Part shown: positions 16,297 to 25,448 of the stretch, one piece after another | How positions within the stretch are numbered: position 1 is the stretch's first letter | Layout: each line of letters opens with the position of its first letter | Source of the DNA: Acidimicrobiales bacterium | GTDB taxonomy: Bacteria > Actinomycetota > Acidimicrobiia > Acidimicrobiales > SZUA-35 | Length of the DNA stretch: 56,321 bases | Reading direction: 5' to 3' | Assembly: GCA_020630065.1 (NCBI GenBank) | Contig: JAHDCC010000017.1 | Span: 3,298-59,618 of the forward strand | Notes under the pieces: generated by a model | Seen by the model: the letters and a program-made list of their open reading frames with translations, nothing else | What the model was told of the DNA's origin: nothing | The model's database searches: none | Translations under genes and position numbers: made by a program

Positions 16297-17811
16297 CTAG
16301 TTCTCCTCGGGAATTCTGCCTTCGAGTTTTAATGCCTGAAGAGCGATCCACAATTTGACTTGCTCAGGAAACAGCAACACATTGCGTCCGGTAAGTTCCT
16401 CAATCAGCCGCAATCGATATCGCATCGAGTTCCGATGAAGAGTGAGGAGTCTCGCCGATTTAGCTACGGAGCCGGATGTTTCCAGGAATACGGTGAGAGT
16501 CTGCATGAGGTCGGAGCCTCGTTCTGTGTCGTGCTCAATGAGCGGCCCCAATAGGCTTTGGGCCATGTCACGTACCGGTAGTTCCCGGTTTACCAGAAGA
16601 AGCGTCGACAGGTTGATTGGTTCGCAGAGGTGGATGCCCGGCTCTGCGTTAAACGTAGCCTCCCTCGCTTCGAAATAGCTAAGTCTCAGACCGGATACTC
16701 CAGAATGTGCTCCGCCTATTCCGACCCGAACATTTGGGTCGACCATGCGTAGTCGTTCGTAGATTATTTGGGTTACTTGATCTATCTCGGCATCGGGTGC
16801 GGCGATTGAAATTAGTTCGTCCTCGATATAGGCGCTTACTATCCGACTTGAATTTGCTCCTAACTCTTTCTGACCCCAAGGCATTCTTCTAATAGAACTG
16901 TCTACGTTAGTGGCCGCAACGATCACGTTAACCGGTTGGGCTAGGTCAACGCCGAATGCGGTCAGGCGACGGGCGGCTGCTTCGTCAGGTAAGCGTTGCG
17001 CCAAGAGGTCTTCGATGACTTGCCCAACAAGTTCGCGGCGTCCATTCAGCTCTGCATGTCGGCGAGAGAGTTCAAGAGAGATGAGAGTTGTAGCGTACGG
17101 AATGGCGTGGATGCTGAAGACTTCGTCGACGATTCGTACGAACAGGTACGCTACTAGTTCGCCGTCGAACCTAATAGGGGCGGTATGGACTTCGCGGGAA
17201 GGGTCGCCGTGTGGTCCGTCGGTTTGTTTGATAGCTTCGGTCGGCCAATCGACAGTTCCTGGGGAACTCGCTAACAACCGGCCGTGGATATCGATCACGG
17301 CAGCGGGTCCGCCGGTTAGCTGATGTAGTCTTTCGATCATCGCTGTGAGGTCGCCGCCTCCAAGCAGGACCGATGCTAGACGTTCGTGTACCGCCAGGCT
17401 GTCGTGGAGTAACTTGAACTGGTCAGCGATAACCGACTCGGCGATAGTTCGAGAAATTTCGATGAAGGGCATTTCGTACGGGACTTCAAAAACGGGAAGG
17501 TCGTACTTGTTGGCTGCGCTAATTAGCTTGGCTGGCATTGTCGAATGATTGAGTCCAGTGCCGAATCCGAGCGAAGATGTATTTGCGTTGGATAGACGTT
17601 CGACGAAACTGTCATAAGCGGCGGAATCCTCGTCTACGAGAGCTGCCCCTGTGGTCAGGACCAACTCATTGCTCGACAAGAATGGAGTTGGGTCTAGGAG
17701 TTCAGTTGGTGCTACCCAGCTAATGTTGCGGTCCAGCTCGTCGTCCTTAGCGGTGTGTAAAACAAGTTGATTCTCGAAGGTGTCGAGGAGTTCTGCAAGG
17801 GTGATGGCCAT
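16297..17811 (-). CDS. PucR-family transcriptional regulator
   Basis: A 504-residue regulator. The N-terminal PucR domain (~residues 1-125) contains DRNISWVAPTELLDPTPFLSS and the ELVLTTGAAL strand. A central GAF/CdaR-like sensor region follows, and a C-terminal PucR helix-turn-helix with SGSVAKSARLLTLHRNSMRY and RLRLIEELTGR. Family members control purine, allantoin and other nitrogen-source genes and respond to pathway metabolites. It sits between the amidase-nitrile hydratase block (convergent) and the transporter-catabolic train (divergent), the classic place for a pathway-specific regulator. The start is ATG 17811, 8 nt from a palindromic region (17819-17836) suggesting autoregulation. The ligand is unknown; an aldoxime, nitrile or amide is a reasonable guess. 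Confidence 0.9.
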   Translation of the reverse strand: MAITLAELLDTFENQLVLHTAKDDELDRNISWVAPTELLDPTPFLSSNELVLTTGAALVDEDSAAYDSFVERLSNANTSSLGFGTGLNHSTMPAKLISAANKYDLPVFEVPYEMPFIEISRTIAESVIADQFKLLHDSLAVHERLASVLLGGGDLTAMIERLHQLTGGPAAVIDIHGRLLASSPGTVDWPTEAIKQTDGPHGDPSREVHTAPIRFDGELVAYLFVRIVDEVFSIHAIPYATTLISLELSRRHAELNGRRELVGQVIEDLLAQRLPDEAAARRLTAFGVDLAQPVNVIVAATNVDSSIRRMPWGQKELGANSSRIVSAYIEDELISIAAPDAEIDQVTQIIYERLRMVDPNVRVGIGGAHSGVSGLRLSYFEAREATFNAEPGIHLCEPINLSTLLLVNRELPVRDMAQSLLGPLIEHDTERGSDLMQTLTVFLETSGSVAKSARLLTLHRNSMRYRLRLIEELTGRNVLLFPEQVKLWIALQALKLEGRIPEEN

Positions 17812-17818
17812 AGGTCAC

Positions 17819-17836
17819 ACTGTACATGTGCACAGT
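17819..17836. promoter_or_regulatory. palindromic site at pucR-like promoter
   Basis: ACTGT (17819-17823) and ACAGT (17832-17836) flank a core containing the palindromes ACATGT and GTGCAC. The site is 8-25 nt upstream of the PucR-type gene start and upstream of the divergent transporter operon. It is a candidate binding site for the regulator itself. Confidence 0.35.
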
Positions 17837-17898
17837 ATTCGACGACAAACTTGGGCGTTTGGTCCTTGAACGAGGGACAGGCGAAATATACGGTTTAA

Positions 17899-17950
17899 GG
17901 CACGGCGCAAGGTGGGCATTTATTTACATAGGTGCGCCACTGTTGGTGCC
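17899..17950. promoter_or_regulatory. nested inverted repeat upstream of ABC transporter operon
   Basis: GGCACGGCGC (17899-17908) is answered by GCGCC (17934-17938) and GTGCC (17946-17950), giving two nested 5-bp inverted pairs around an A+T-rich centre. A possible -10 element (around TATTCATATAC, 17954-17964) follows. It may hold activator sites; the support is weak. Confidence 0.25.
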
Positions 17951-17984
17951 GAGTATTCATATACAACTCTAGGGGGAAGGCCGA

Positions 17985-19310
17985 ATGGCTAAAGAAAACG
18001 AAATTACCACCTCGGAACAGGCGTCGATGGGCGTCGGGCGCCGTCAAATGTTAAAGACAAGTTTGGGTATGGGGGCGGCAGCCGCCCTCGCCCCGGTCCT
18101 CGCAGCTTGTGGTTCGGATGCGGGTAGCGGAGCGAATAGCAGTGGGACTGATCCAGAGGCCGGAAGTGATCCCACTGACAACCCAGGTGGCAGTGATAGC
18201 TCGGCGACAGGTGAAGCTATCAAAGTCGGTTTCATGACCGACTTGACGGGTATCACGGCCAATCTCGGAGACATACAAGACAAATGTTTCAATTTAGCTG
18301 TCAACCAGATCAACTCAAGCGGCGGTATTGCTGGCCGTCCGATCGAATTCATCACCGAAGATACGGGAGCTGACTCGACTCAAACTATCGAGAAAGCCAC
18401 CAAGCTTGCGCTGGAAGATGAAGTAGTAGCTGTCATTGGTCTTATCACGAGTTTGGTTCGTGAGGCGGCTCTGACCGTATTGCCATCGGAAAAAGTGCCG
18501 CTGCTTTACACCACCTATTACGAAGGTGCAGCATCTGGAGCGGTTGCCTGTGATCCGTATCTAATCGGAACCGGTCAAGTACCAAATCAACAAATCGAAC
18601 CTCTAGTGCCGTATCTGACCGAAAACGTCGGAACGACCTACACGGTTGTTGGTTCCGACTATATTTGGGCTCGAGGGACCACCGAAGTTCTAGAGGAGCT
18701 AGTCGCTAAAGAAGGCGGCAACGTTAAGTCTTCGACGTTCTACCCATTTGGCACCACCGACTTTGGTCCGTTCTTTCAACAGCTTGAAGAAGACGATCCT
18801 GACATCTGTTGGGTCACTCTCGCCGGTACAGACTTCAGTACGTTCCTGAAACAATACGAACAGTTCGGTGCCACAGCTAAGCTCGTCTCGCCTGCTATGG
18901 ATGAGGTCTTCGCTGCTACCAGCCCAGGCACCGGAGTCGGTACGTTAACGTCACAGTCGTATTTCAGTACTGTCGATAACGATGAGAACACAAAGTTCTT
19001 AGAAGACTACCAGGCCGCATATGGAGAAGATGCCCTAGTCAACTCGATTGGCGAAGCTACCTACAACGCTGTATGGATTCTCAAAGAAGCGATCGAGGCC
19101 GCTGACGGCGATAGTGATCCTGAAAAATGGATTCCAAAACTCTCTGAGGTTGATTTTGCTTCGCCAAGTGGAACCATTGGCGTTGATGCCGATACCCAAC
19201 ACGCTGTCAGTAACAACTACATCGGAGAACTGACCGAGGAAGGAACAATTCGAATCCTCGAAACCTCAGAGGGCAATGTACCGCAGGTTAACGGCTGCGT
19301 ACTTTCGTAG
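17985..19310 (+). CDS. ABC transporter substrate-binding lipoprotein, urea/amide type
   Basis: A 441-residue solute-binding protein. The N-terminus carries a Tat-like signal (GRR at residues 18-20, QMLKTSLGMG) and a lipobox (VLAAC, Cys42), then an Asp/Gly/Ser-rich linker, so it is anchored outside the membrane. The body is a type I periplasmic fold of the Leu/amide/urea class: IKVGFMTDLTGITANLGD, then ALEDEVVAVIGLITS, and YPFGTTDFGPFFQQLEEDDPD, which resembles UrtA/AmiC/FmdD proteins. A strong AGGGGGAAGG precedes ATG 17985. It begins a same-strand train reaching 31438. The ligand is inferred to be an amide, urea-like or related nitrogen compound because the two ATPases are of the Urt subfamily and the island makes and hydrolyses amides. 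Confidence 0.88.
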   Translation: MAKENEITTSEQASMGVGRRQMLKTSLGMGAAAALAPVLAACGSDAGSGANSSGTDPEAGSDPTDNPGGSDSSATGEAIKVGFMTDLTGITANLGDIQDKCFNLAVNQINSSGGIAGRPIEFITEDTGADSTQTIEKATKLALEDEVVAVIGLITSLVREAALTVLPSEKVPLLYTTYYEGAASGAVACDPYLIGTGQVPNQQIEPLVPYLTENVGTTYTVVGSDYIWARGTTEVLEELVAKEGGNVKSSTFYPFGTTDFGPFFQQLEEDDPDICWVTLAGTDFSTFLKQYEQFGATAKLVSPAMDEVFAATSPGTGVGTLTSQSYFSTVDNDENTKFLEDYQAAYGEDALVNSIGEATYNAVWILKEAIEAADGDSDPEKWIPKLSEVDFASPSGTIGVDADTQHAVSNNYIGELTEEGTIRILETSEGNVPQVNGCVLS

Positions 19311-19329
19311 AAACAAGATCGGAAAAGGT

Positions 19330-20196
19330 ATGGACTCTCTGATTTCATTTGTTCTAAACGCTGCTTTCCTTGTCAGTATTCTCAGTCTGGTAGCTCTTGG
19401 CTTAGGTGTCATCTACGGACTGCTTGGCGTCATCAACATGGCCCACGGAGAACTGATTGCCATCGGCGCCTACACCGTTGTAGTGCTGACCGAACTCGGG
19501 CTGCCGTACTGGACAGCTTTAGCCGTCGCACCGGCTGTCGGAATGGTATTGGGAATGTTGTTAGAGGCGACGTTGATACGTCGCCTTACCGACCGTCCGC
19601 TTGACGCAATTTTGGTCACTGTGGGCTTGAGTTTGGTACTGCAACAAACACTCAAAGCATGGTTTGGGGCAACAGCGAGATCTGTACCTTCTCCGATCAA
19701 CGGAACGTTCGACTTGCTGGGGGTTAGCTATCCGCTATTCCGAGTGATGATCATCGTTGTGGCAACAGCCATTATGGCTCTCACCTTTGTCTTCTTCGTT
19801 AAGAGCTCGTTTGGGCTTGTTGTCCAAGCCATTTTCCAGAACAGAGAAGCGGCGGTCACCAACGGTGTCAACGCTGGTAAATACAATCGAATAGCATTTG
19901 GTTTAGGCACCGCCCTAGCGGCCTTTGCCGGAAGCTTGCTTGCCCCCAGTGCTGCTGTCCTTCCACAAATGGGAGCGTTCTATTTAGGCCCGGCTTTTAT
20001 CGCCGTAATTCTCGGCGGCGAGAAGCGGCTACTCGGGGCAGTCGCAGGAGCAGCGTTCATGGGTGGACTTGAAGTGTTCATCGGGGATACCTTCACCCGG
20101 ACGTGGGGTCGAGTTGGTGTCTTAATTCTTGCAATCATTGTGATCAGGATGTGGCCAGGAGGTCTCGTCCGCGAACCGAAAGCGCGTGTGGCGTGA
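19330..20196 (+). CDS. ABC transporter permease, LivH/UrtB type
   Basis: A 288-residue membrane permease with about eight hydrophobic segments and the early GLGVIYGLLGVINMAHGELIAIGAY segment typical of LivH/UrtB permeases. ILVTVGLSLVLQQTLKAWFG and AIFQNREAAVTNGVNAGKYNRIAF contain the cytosolic coupling loop that contacts the ATPases. I chose ATG 19330 with GGAAAAGG immediately upstream rather than an in-frame start at 19276 inside the binding-protein gene. It overlaps the next permease gene by 4 nt (GTGA). Confidence 0.88.
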   Translation: MDSLISFVLNAAFLVSILSLVALGLGVIYGLLGVINMAHGELIAIGAYTVVVLTELGLPYWTALAVAPAVGMVLGMLLEATLIRRLTDRPLDAILVTVGLSLVLQQTLKAWFGATARSVPSPINGTFDLLGVSYPLFRVMIIVVATAIMALTFVFFVKSSFGLVVQAIFQNREAAVTNGVNAGKYNRIAFGLGTALAAFAGSLLAPSAAVLPQMGAFYLGPAFIAVILGGEKRLLGAVAGAAFMGGLEVFIGDTFTRTWGRVGVLILAIIVIRMWPGGLVREPKARVA

Positions 20197-21248
20197 CAGT
20201 TATCGATGTGAACGTCGAGCAAGACTCGACGGTGGAAGTTTCAAAGGGTAAAAACGGTTTGGTAAGGACTGGGGGAGCGGTCGCAGCGCTCGTGGGTGTC
20301 TTAGCTATATTGCCATCGGTCTTGAGCCCATTTAATCTGATATTCGCTGCTCAGATACTTATCTATGCGACGGTTGCCTTAAGCCTTCAGCTTTTATGGG
20401 GGCGAGCGGGCCAGCTGAGTTTTGGTCAGGCAGCATTTTTTGGAATCGGGGCCTACTCATATGCGATAGTAGGCACTCGTTATGACATCGGTGGGTGGCT
20501 GTCCGTCGGCATCGCAGTGGCTGTACCGGTACTTATGGCATTTGTGCTCGGGTACTTTCTTTTCTTTGGAAAGGTTCGTGATGCATACTTCAGCATCGTG
20601 ACGTTGGCGTTCGTCTTGATAGCAAACCAGGTTGTGATTTCATGGCGCTCGGTAACCGGCGGCGATACAGGCTTAACTAGAGTTCCCGGGCTGGTATTGC
20701 CATTCGGTGCGTTTAGCATCGATTTTTCAACCCGAAATGGGCGGTACTATCTGGCTGCAACAGTGCTGTTGGTCGGGTTGCTGGTCTTATTGTGGGTACG
20801 GTCAAGTTCGTTTGGTCTAGTGCTCGAAGCCATTCGAGATGATGAGAACCGGGCAGCATTTCTTGGCTACAACACGTCATGGTATCTCACAGCGGCGTTC
20901 ACCCTTTCGGCTGCGATCGCAGGTCTCGCCGGTGGAATGTTCGCTTCCGTTAGCACGCTGGCTGCGCCAGATATGTTGGATCAGTTTCTTTCAATTCAAA
21001 TCTTGACGTGGGTAGCTATCGGAGGTCGGAACTACCTGGCCGGTGCGCTTGTCGGGACTGTGATAATGCGGATTCTGAGCGATCAGATATCGAGTTTCTT
21101 GACTGACTCTTGGCCTCTAGTAGTAGGCCTGTTCTTCATCATTGTTGTGCTGGCGTTTCCTCAAGGGATTGTCGGCGAACTCACAAGAATCAAGAACCGG
21201 AATGTCGCTCGACTAGGCGGAAGGAGAGCCAATGTCAGCCCCAAGTAA
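20193..21248 (+). CDS. ABC transporter permease, LivM/UrtC type
   Basis: A permease of about 351 residues with LivM/UrtC features: ATVALSLQLLWGRAGQLSFGQAAFFGIGAY, then RDAYFSIVTLAFVLIANQV, and EAIRDDENRAAFLGYNTSWY as the coupling helix. It pairs with the preceding permease in one heterodimeric membrane channel. GTG 20193 overlaps the upstream stop; GTG 20208 is an alternative, and longer in-frame extensions fall inside the previous gene. The C-terminal tail is basic. Next gene overlaps by 17 nt. Confidence 0.88.
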   Translation: MTVIDVNVEQDSTVEVSKGKNGLVRTGGAVAALVGVLAILPSVLSPFNLIFAAQILIYATVALSLQLLWGRAGQLSFGQAAFFGIGAYSYAIVGTRYDIGGWLSVGIAVAVPVLMAFVLGYFLFFGKVRDAYFSIVTLAFVLIANQVVISWRSVTGGDTGLTRVPGLVLPFGAFSIDFSTRNGRYYLAATVLLVGLLVLLWVRSSSFGLVLEAIRDDENRAAFLGYNTSWYLTAAFTLSAAIAGLAGGMFASVSTLAAPDMLDQFLSIQILTWVAIGGRNYLAGALVGTVIMRILSDQISSFLTDSWPLVVGLFFIIVVLAFPQGIVGELTRIKNRNVARLGGRRANVSPK

Positions 21249-21990
21249 AACGTCTCCATCACTTGTGTTGGAATCGGTCACCGTTAAGTTCGGAGGACTA
21301 ACGGTGCTAGACGACCTATCTCTCGAATTCGGGCACTCTCCGATAAGCTCTCTCATCGGCCCGAACGGCGCAGGTAAAACAACCGTATTCAATACCTTCA
21401 GCGGAATTGTTGAACCAACCACAGGTCGTCTGCTACTCGATGGCGAAGATATAACCGGTCGTTCGCCAATCGATATCGCTCGGGCGGGAGTAGTCCGAAA
21501 GTTCCAAGTTCCCACCGTATTCCATGGAATAACGGTTGCCGACAACTTGAAGATAGCGGTCGATGCTCCTAGAGAGCGCAGTCTCAGACAACAAGAAGGG
21601 TCAGCCCAGAGCTGGGAGCCTACAGACGTGGCGAAACAGTTCGGGCTGATGTCGAAGATGAACGCGTTAGCGTCAGAGCTCTCTCATGGCGAACGTCAAT
21701 GGCTTGAGATTGGTATGGCCTTCTTGGCGCACCCCAGATTTCTTCTGCTAGACGAGCCAGCTGCCGGGTTGGGGCCTGAAGAATCAACTCACACAGCTGA
21801 CCTGATCAAGAATATCTCAGAACATTGCAAAACTATTGTTATCGAGCACGACATGAAGTTCATACGCGAACTCGGTGGAGACGTAACGGTTCTACACCAA
21901 GGACAACTTCTACGGCACGGTTCGATGGAAGAGATCGAATCTGACCAGGTCGTTCGAGATGTTTACTTAGGGAGGGAAGCTAATGCTTGA
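21232..21990 (+). CDS. ABC transporter ATPase, LivG/UrtD type
   Basis: A 252-residue ATPase. Walker A is GPNGAGKTT (43-51), Walker B LLLDEPAAGL, the switch His lies in IVIEHDMKFIREL, and the signature region reads ELSHGERQWLEIGMAF. The LSHGxxQWLEIGM form, in place of LSGGQ, is characteristic of UrtD urea/amide transporter ATPases. It powers uptake of the ligand captured by the lipoprotein at 17985. GGAGAG precedes ATG 21232, and it overlaps the partner ATPase gene by 8 nt. Confidence 0.9.
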   Translation: MSAPSKTSPSLVLESVTVKFGGLTVLDDLSLEFGHSPISSLIGPNGAGKTTVFNTFSGIVEPTTGRLLLDGEDITGRSPIDIARAGVVRKFQVPTVFHGITVADNLKIAVDAPRERSLRQQEGSAQSWEPTDVAKQFGLMSKMNALASELSHGERQWLEIGMAFLAHPRFLLLDEPAAGLGPEESTHTADLIKNISEHCKTIVIEHDMKFIRELGGDVTVLHQGQLLRHGSMEEIESDQVVRDVYLGREANA

Positions 21991-22684
21991 GGTAAAAGGT
22001 GTAGTTTCCGGCTACAACAAGATCAAAGTACTCAATGAAGTCGATATCCGGGTTGAACCTGGTGAACGAGTCGTCCTGCTCGGACGTAATGGTATGGGCA
22101 AAACGACGCTGGCGAAAGCGATTGTCGGGTTACTGCCGGTTTGGTCTGGGTCAGTCAATCTAGGTGCCGAGAATATCGATAAGTGGCAGCCATACCGTCG
22201 AACTTGGGAAGGTATTGGGTATGTACCGCAGGGGCGTGGTCTGTTCCCTCAGCTGACGGTTGAAGAGAATCTTGGCATCGGCTTGTACGGTTCGTTGAAA
22301 CGTGAATCGGAGCTTCCCGAATATGTGTTCGAGTACTTCCCTGTTCTACATGATCGTCGAAACCAAACAGCTGGAACATTGTCTGGTGGTGAACAGCAGC
22401 AACTTTCGGTGGGGAGGGCATTAGTGGGTCGACCATCGATCCTTATTTTGGATGAACCTTCCGAAGGCATCCAGCCGAACCTGGTGGCATCGATCGCTGA
22501 CCGTCTCAAGCTATTGGCTACCGAAACAGGTATTGGGGTTCTGCTTATCGAACAAAATATCGACGCGTCGACCCGGTTTGCGGAACGATGTCTGTTCATG
22601 GATAACGGACGTATTGTGCATTCTTGCGGAGTTGAGGACCTAACCACCGAAGACGGATTAGTCGATCGTTTACTCGGCGTCTAG
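21983..22684 (+). CDS. ABC transporter ATPase, LivF/UrtE type
   Basis: A 233-residue ATPase with Walker A GRNGMGKTT (34-42), a form typical of UrtE. IGYVPQGRGLFPQLTVEENL, signature TLSGGEQQQLSVGRAL and Walker B ILDEPSEGIQPN follow. It completes a five-gene importer (binding protein, two permeases, two ATPases). 56 nt separate it from the aldehyde dehydrogenase gene, with no hairpin that would end transcription. Confidence 0.9.
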   Translation: MLEVKGVVSGYNKIKVLNEVDIRVEPGERVVLLGRNGMGKTTLAKAIVGLLPVWSGSVNLGAENIDKWQPYRRTWEGIGYVPQGRGLFPQLTVEENLGIGLYGSLKRESELPEYVFEYFPVLHDRRNQTAGTLSGGEQQQLSVGRALVGRPSILILDEPSEGIQPNLVASIADRLKLLATETGIGVLLIEQNIDASTRFAERCLFMDNGRIVHSCGVEDLTTEDGLVDRLLGV

Positions 22685-22740
22685 ACGCCCCCCTTGTGAA
22701 CAACCAAATCCAACCGTAGCTGAAGTATCTGGAGGAGAAC

Positions 22741-24168
22741 ATGAGAACACAACTATTCATCGACGGAAAATGGGTAAACGGATCTAAAAGCGACTCGTTT
22801 GAAGTGACCGATCCTGCCACTGGTCAAACGATTGCAACTGTCTCGAGCGGTGAACCTAGCGATGCGGTCAAAGCCTGTGATGTCGCCGACCTCGCCCAAA
22901 AACTTTGGGCTCAAACCGCACCTCGAGAACGGGCCGAAATCCTCCGACGATGTTGGGAGGTTCTGTTAAAACATCGAGACGAACTCGCCGAGTTGATCGT
23001 CAGCGAACAGGGGAAATCGATGGCCGACGCTAAAGGTGAGGTAACCTACGCGGCTGAATTTTTCCGTTGGAACTCAGAAGAAGCAGTCCGAATTCACGGC
23101 TCGATCGGTGTTTCACCTTCAGGAGCAAATCGAATGATTGTACGACACCCGCCGGTGGGTGTCGTAGTAATTGTCACGCCGTGGAATTTCCCGGCAGCAA
23201 TGATTACCAGGAAGCTCGCTCCAGCGTTGGCGGCGGGCAACGCTGTAGTGATCAAACCGCCGAAAGAAACCCCACTAACCGCGCTGCGAATTGCTGATCT
23301 TCTATCTGGAGCGGGTGTCCCCGCAGGGCTTGTTAACGTTGTTCCGACAAACGATGCCCGGGCATGGTTCGACGCGGCGGTCGATCATACCGCTACTCGA
23401 ATGGTGTCGTTTACCGGGTCGACCGAAGTCGGTCGATCGTTGTTAAAACGATGCGCAGACCGAGTTCTAAAAACAGTCATGGAACTCGGAGGTAACGCCC
23501 CATTTATTGTGTTTGACGACGCCGATATAGACGCGGCTGTCGTTGGAGCAATGACTGCCAAAATGCGGCATTCCGCTGAAACGTGTACAGCCGCCAACCG
23601 CTTCTTTGTCGAAGCCGGCGTCGTCGACGAGTTCTCCCGAAAACTCGCGGCGGCAATGGCCGACACCACGATTGGTAGCGGGTTCGACCAAACCGTTACC
23701 TGCGGCCCGCTGATCAACGACACAGCGGTAGACCACGTACAAAGTCTGGTGGACGCAGCGGTAAACGCTGGTGCCAAGATTCTTGTCGGCGGTAAACGGC
23801 CCGAAGGTCCGGGGAGCTTCTACGAACCGACAGTTCTCACCTCAGTTGTTGCAGATTCACCTATTGCTCAAACCGAAATATTTGGACCCGTAGCACCAAT
23901 AATTTCCTTCACCGACCACGAGGCCATGATCACAGCGGCGAACGATACCGAAATGGGTCTTATGGCGTACGTTTTCACCGAAGACCTTTCCAAGGGTATT
24001 GCTGTTAGTGAGCGTCTCGAAGCGGGAATGGTCGGCCTAAACCGAGGTGCTGTCTCAGACCCGGCCGCTCCGTTTGGTGGGATGAAACAGTCAGGCCTCG
24101 GACGTGAAGGCGCAAGTGAAGGCATCTACGAATTTTGTGAAACGCAGTACATCGCCACCGGCTGGTAG
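22741..24168 (+). CDS. aldehyde dehydrogenase, succinate-semialdehyde dehydrogenase-like
   Basis: A 475-residue NAD(P)-dependent aldehyde dehydrogenase. Asn149 in TPWNF, general base Glu248 in MELGGNAP and nucleophile Cys282 in AETCTAANRF are present. KLAPALAAGNAVVIKPPKETPL is the cofactor region. The EQGKSMADAKGEV and AANRFFV segments resemble GabD-type succinate/glutarate-semialdehyde dehydrogenases. Its neighbour is a GABA-type class III aminotransferase, so the two may oxidise an omega-amino acid through its semialdehyde to a dicarboxylate. The family's cofactor preference is not readable. A strong GGAGGAG precedes ATG 22741. Confidence 0.88.
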   Translation: MRTQLFIDGKWVNGSKSDSFEVTDPATGQTIATVSSGEPSDAVKACDVADLAQKLWAQTAPRERAEILRRCWEVLLKHRDELAELIVSEQGKSMADAKGEVTYAAEFFRWNSEEAVRIHGSIGVSPSGANRMIVRHPPVGVVVIVTPWNFPAAMITRKLAPALAAGNAVVIKPPKETPLTALRIADLLSGAGVPAGLVNVVPTNDARAWFDAAVDHTATRMVSFTGSTEVGRSLLKRCADRVLKTVMELGGNAPFIVFDDADIDAAVVGAMTAKMRHSAETCTAANRFFVEAGVVDEFSRKLAAAMADTTIGSGFDQTVTCGPLINDTAVDHVQSLVDAAVNAGAKILVGGKRPEGPGSFYEPTVLTSVVADSPIAQTEIFGPVAPIISFTDHEAMITAANDTEMGLMAYVFTEDLSKGIAVSERLEAGMVGLNRGAVSDPAAPFGGMKQSGLGREGASEGIYEFCETQYIATGW

Positions 24169-24205
24169 CCGGAGGTTCGCCGCCAAGATTTAGAAAGAAG
24201 ACACA

Positions 24206-25447
24206 ATGACTATTAGCACCGAAAACTTATCCAATGTTTGGTTCAAAGTGACCGATCTTGAGGTCGCCTCGGGTGAAGGTTCATGGATCACGACCACGGG
24301 AGGAGTTCGTTACCTTGACTTCTCTGGAGGGATTGCTGTAATTTCAACCGGTCATTCACATCCGGAAGTGGTCGACGCAATAACCAAGCAGGCTCATCGA
24401 GCAATCCATGCCCAGGCCAATGTATATACTCACGACTTATTGCAACCGCTAGCTAGTCGCCTGGCAGAAATCACGCCCGACGGAATTGATACGTTCTTTT
24501 TTTCAAATTCAGGCGCCGAAATAACCGAAGCCGCCGTCAAATTGGCTAAGCAGGCTACTGGGCGTCCTAACGTTGTTGTCTTCAAGGGGAGTTTCCATGG
24601 ACGCACCCACTTGTCGATGGCGATGACGACGTCGAAGACCATATATAGGGCAGGTCACACGCCACTGCCGTCGGGTATCTTCGTTGCTCCATTTCCCGAT
24701 ATTAACGCCGAGGACCTCGACGCTGAAATTGAACGAGCGTTGCAAGGCTTCGACGACCTGCTAGCCATGATGTCAGCGCCTGACGAAACAGCAGCGGTCA
24801 TAATCGAACCGGTATTAGGAGAAGGTGGCTACATCGCAGCACCGCAGGCGTTTCTCGCCGGGGTCGACGCTCGATGTAAAGAGCACGGGATTTTATTTGT
24901 CGCTGATGAGGTGCAGTCTGGGTTTGGTCGTACCGGAAAGATGTTTGCCATTGATCACTACGACGTACAACCCGACATAATCTGCATGGCTAAAGGAATA
25001 GCCTCCGGGTTTCCGTTCTCCGCTTTAGGGACCCGCAGAGAACTTGACGACCGCTGGTCGAAAGGTTCACATGGTGGAACTTATGGTGGCAACCCGATGG
25101 GGTGCGCGGCTGCGTTGGCTACGATCGACATTCTTTCAGGTGATGGATTTCTCGACAACGTCAATGCTCGTGGTAAGCAGTTAGTCGACGGGCTAAACGA
25201 ACTTCAACAATCCCACTCTTCTATCGTTGATGTACGTGGCCTCGGTCTAATGTCGGCCGCCCAGTTCGATAACGCCCAACGCGCCTCCCAAGTAGTTGCT
25301 CACTGTCGTGATCAGAGTAATTTGATTCTGATGACGGCGGGTAAAGGAAAGAGCGTCCGATTCATGCCTCCGCTAACAGTCACCTCAGACGAGATCGACC
25401 TGGCACTGAAAGCTCTAGAAGAAGCGCTTGTTGACGGGCAGGGCTGA
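24206..25447 (+). CDS. class III (omega-amino acid/GABA-type) aminotransferase
   Basis: A 413-residue PLP enzyme. Asp234 in FVADEVQSGFGRTG binds the pyridine nitrogen, and Lys263 in CMAKGIASGFP forms the Schiff base. NSGAEITEAAVKLAKQATGR and GSFHGRTHLSMAMT are typical of GABA/acetylornithine-type aminotransferases. It should move a terminal amino group to a 2-oxo acid, producing a semialdehyde for the adjacent dehydrogenase. It resembles GabT, but a beta-alanine or other omega-amino substrate is equally possible. It is 37 nt after the dehydrogenase gene and 1 nt before the amidohydrolase start. Confidence 0.88.
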   Translation: MTISTENLSNVWFKVTDLEVASGEGSWITTTGGVRYLDFSGGIAVISTGHSHPEVVDAITKQAHRAIHAQANVYTHDLLQPLASRLAEITPDGIDTFFFSNSGAEITEAAVKLAKQATGRPNVVVFKGSFHGRTHLSMAMTTSKTIYRAGHTPLPSGIFVAPFPDINAEDLDAEIERALQGFDDLLAMMSAPDETAAVIIEPVLGEGGYIAAPQAFLAGVDARCKEHGILFVADEVQSGFGRTGKMFAIDHYDVQPDIICMAKGIASGFPFSALGTRRELDDRWSKGSHGGTYGGNPMGCAAALATIDILSGDGFLDNVNARGKQLVDGLNELQQSHSSIVDVRGLGLMSAAQFDNAQRASQVVAHCRDQSNLILMTAGKGKSVRFMPPLTVTSDEIDLALKALEEALVDGQG

Positions 25448-25448
25448 G

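Noticed and set aside
22685-22740. Possible operon break between transporter and catabolic genes
   Set aside because: The 56-nt gap has no hairpin, and a strong ribosome binding site follows, so continued transcription is the simpler reading.
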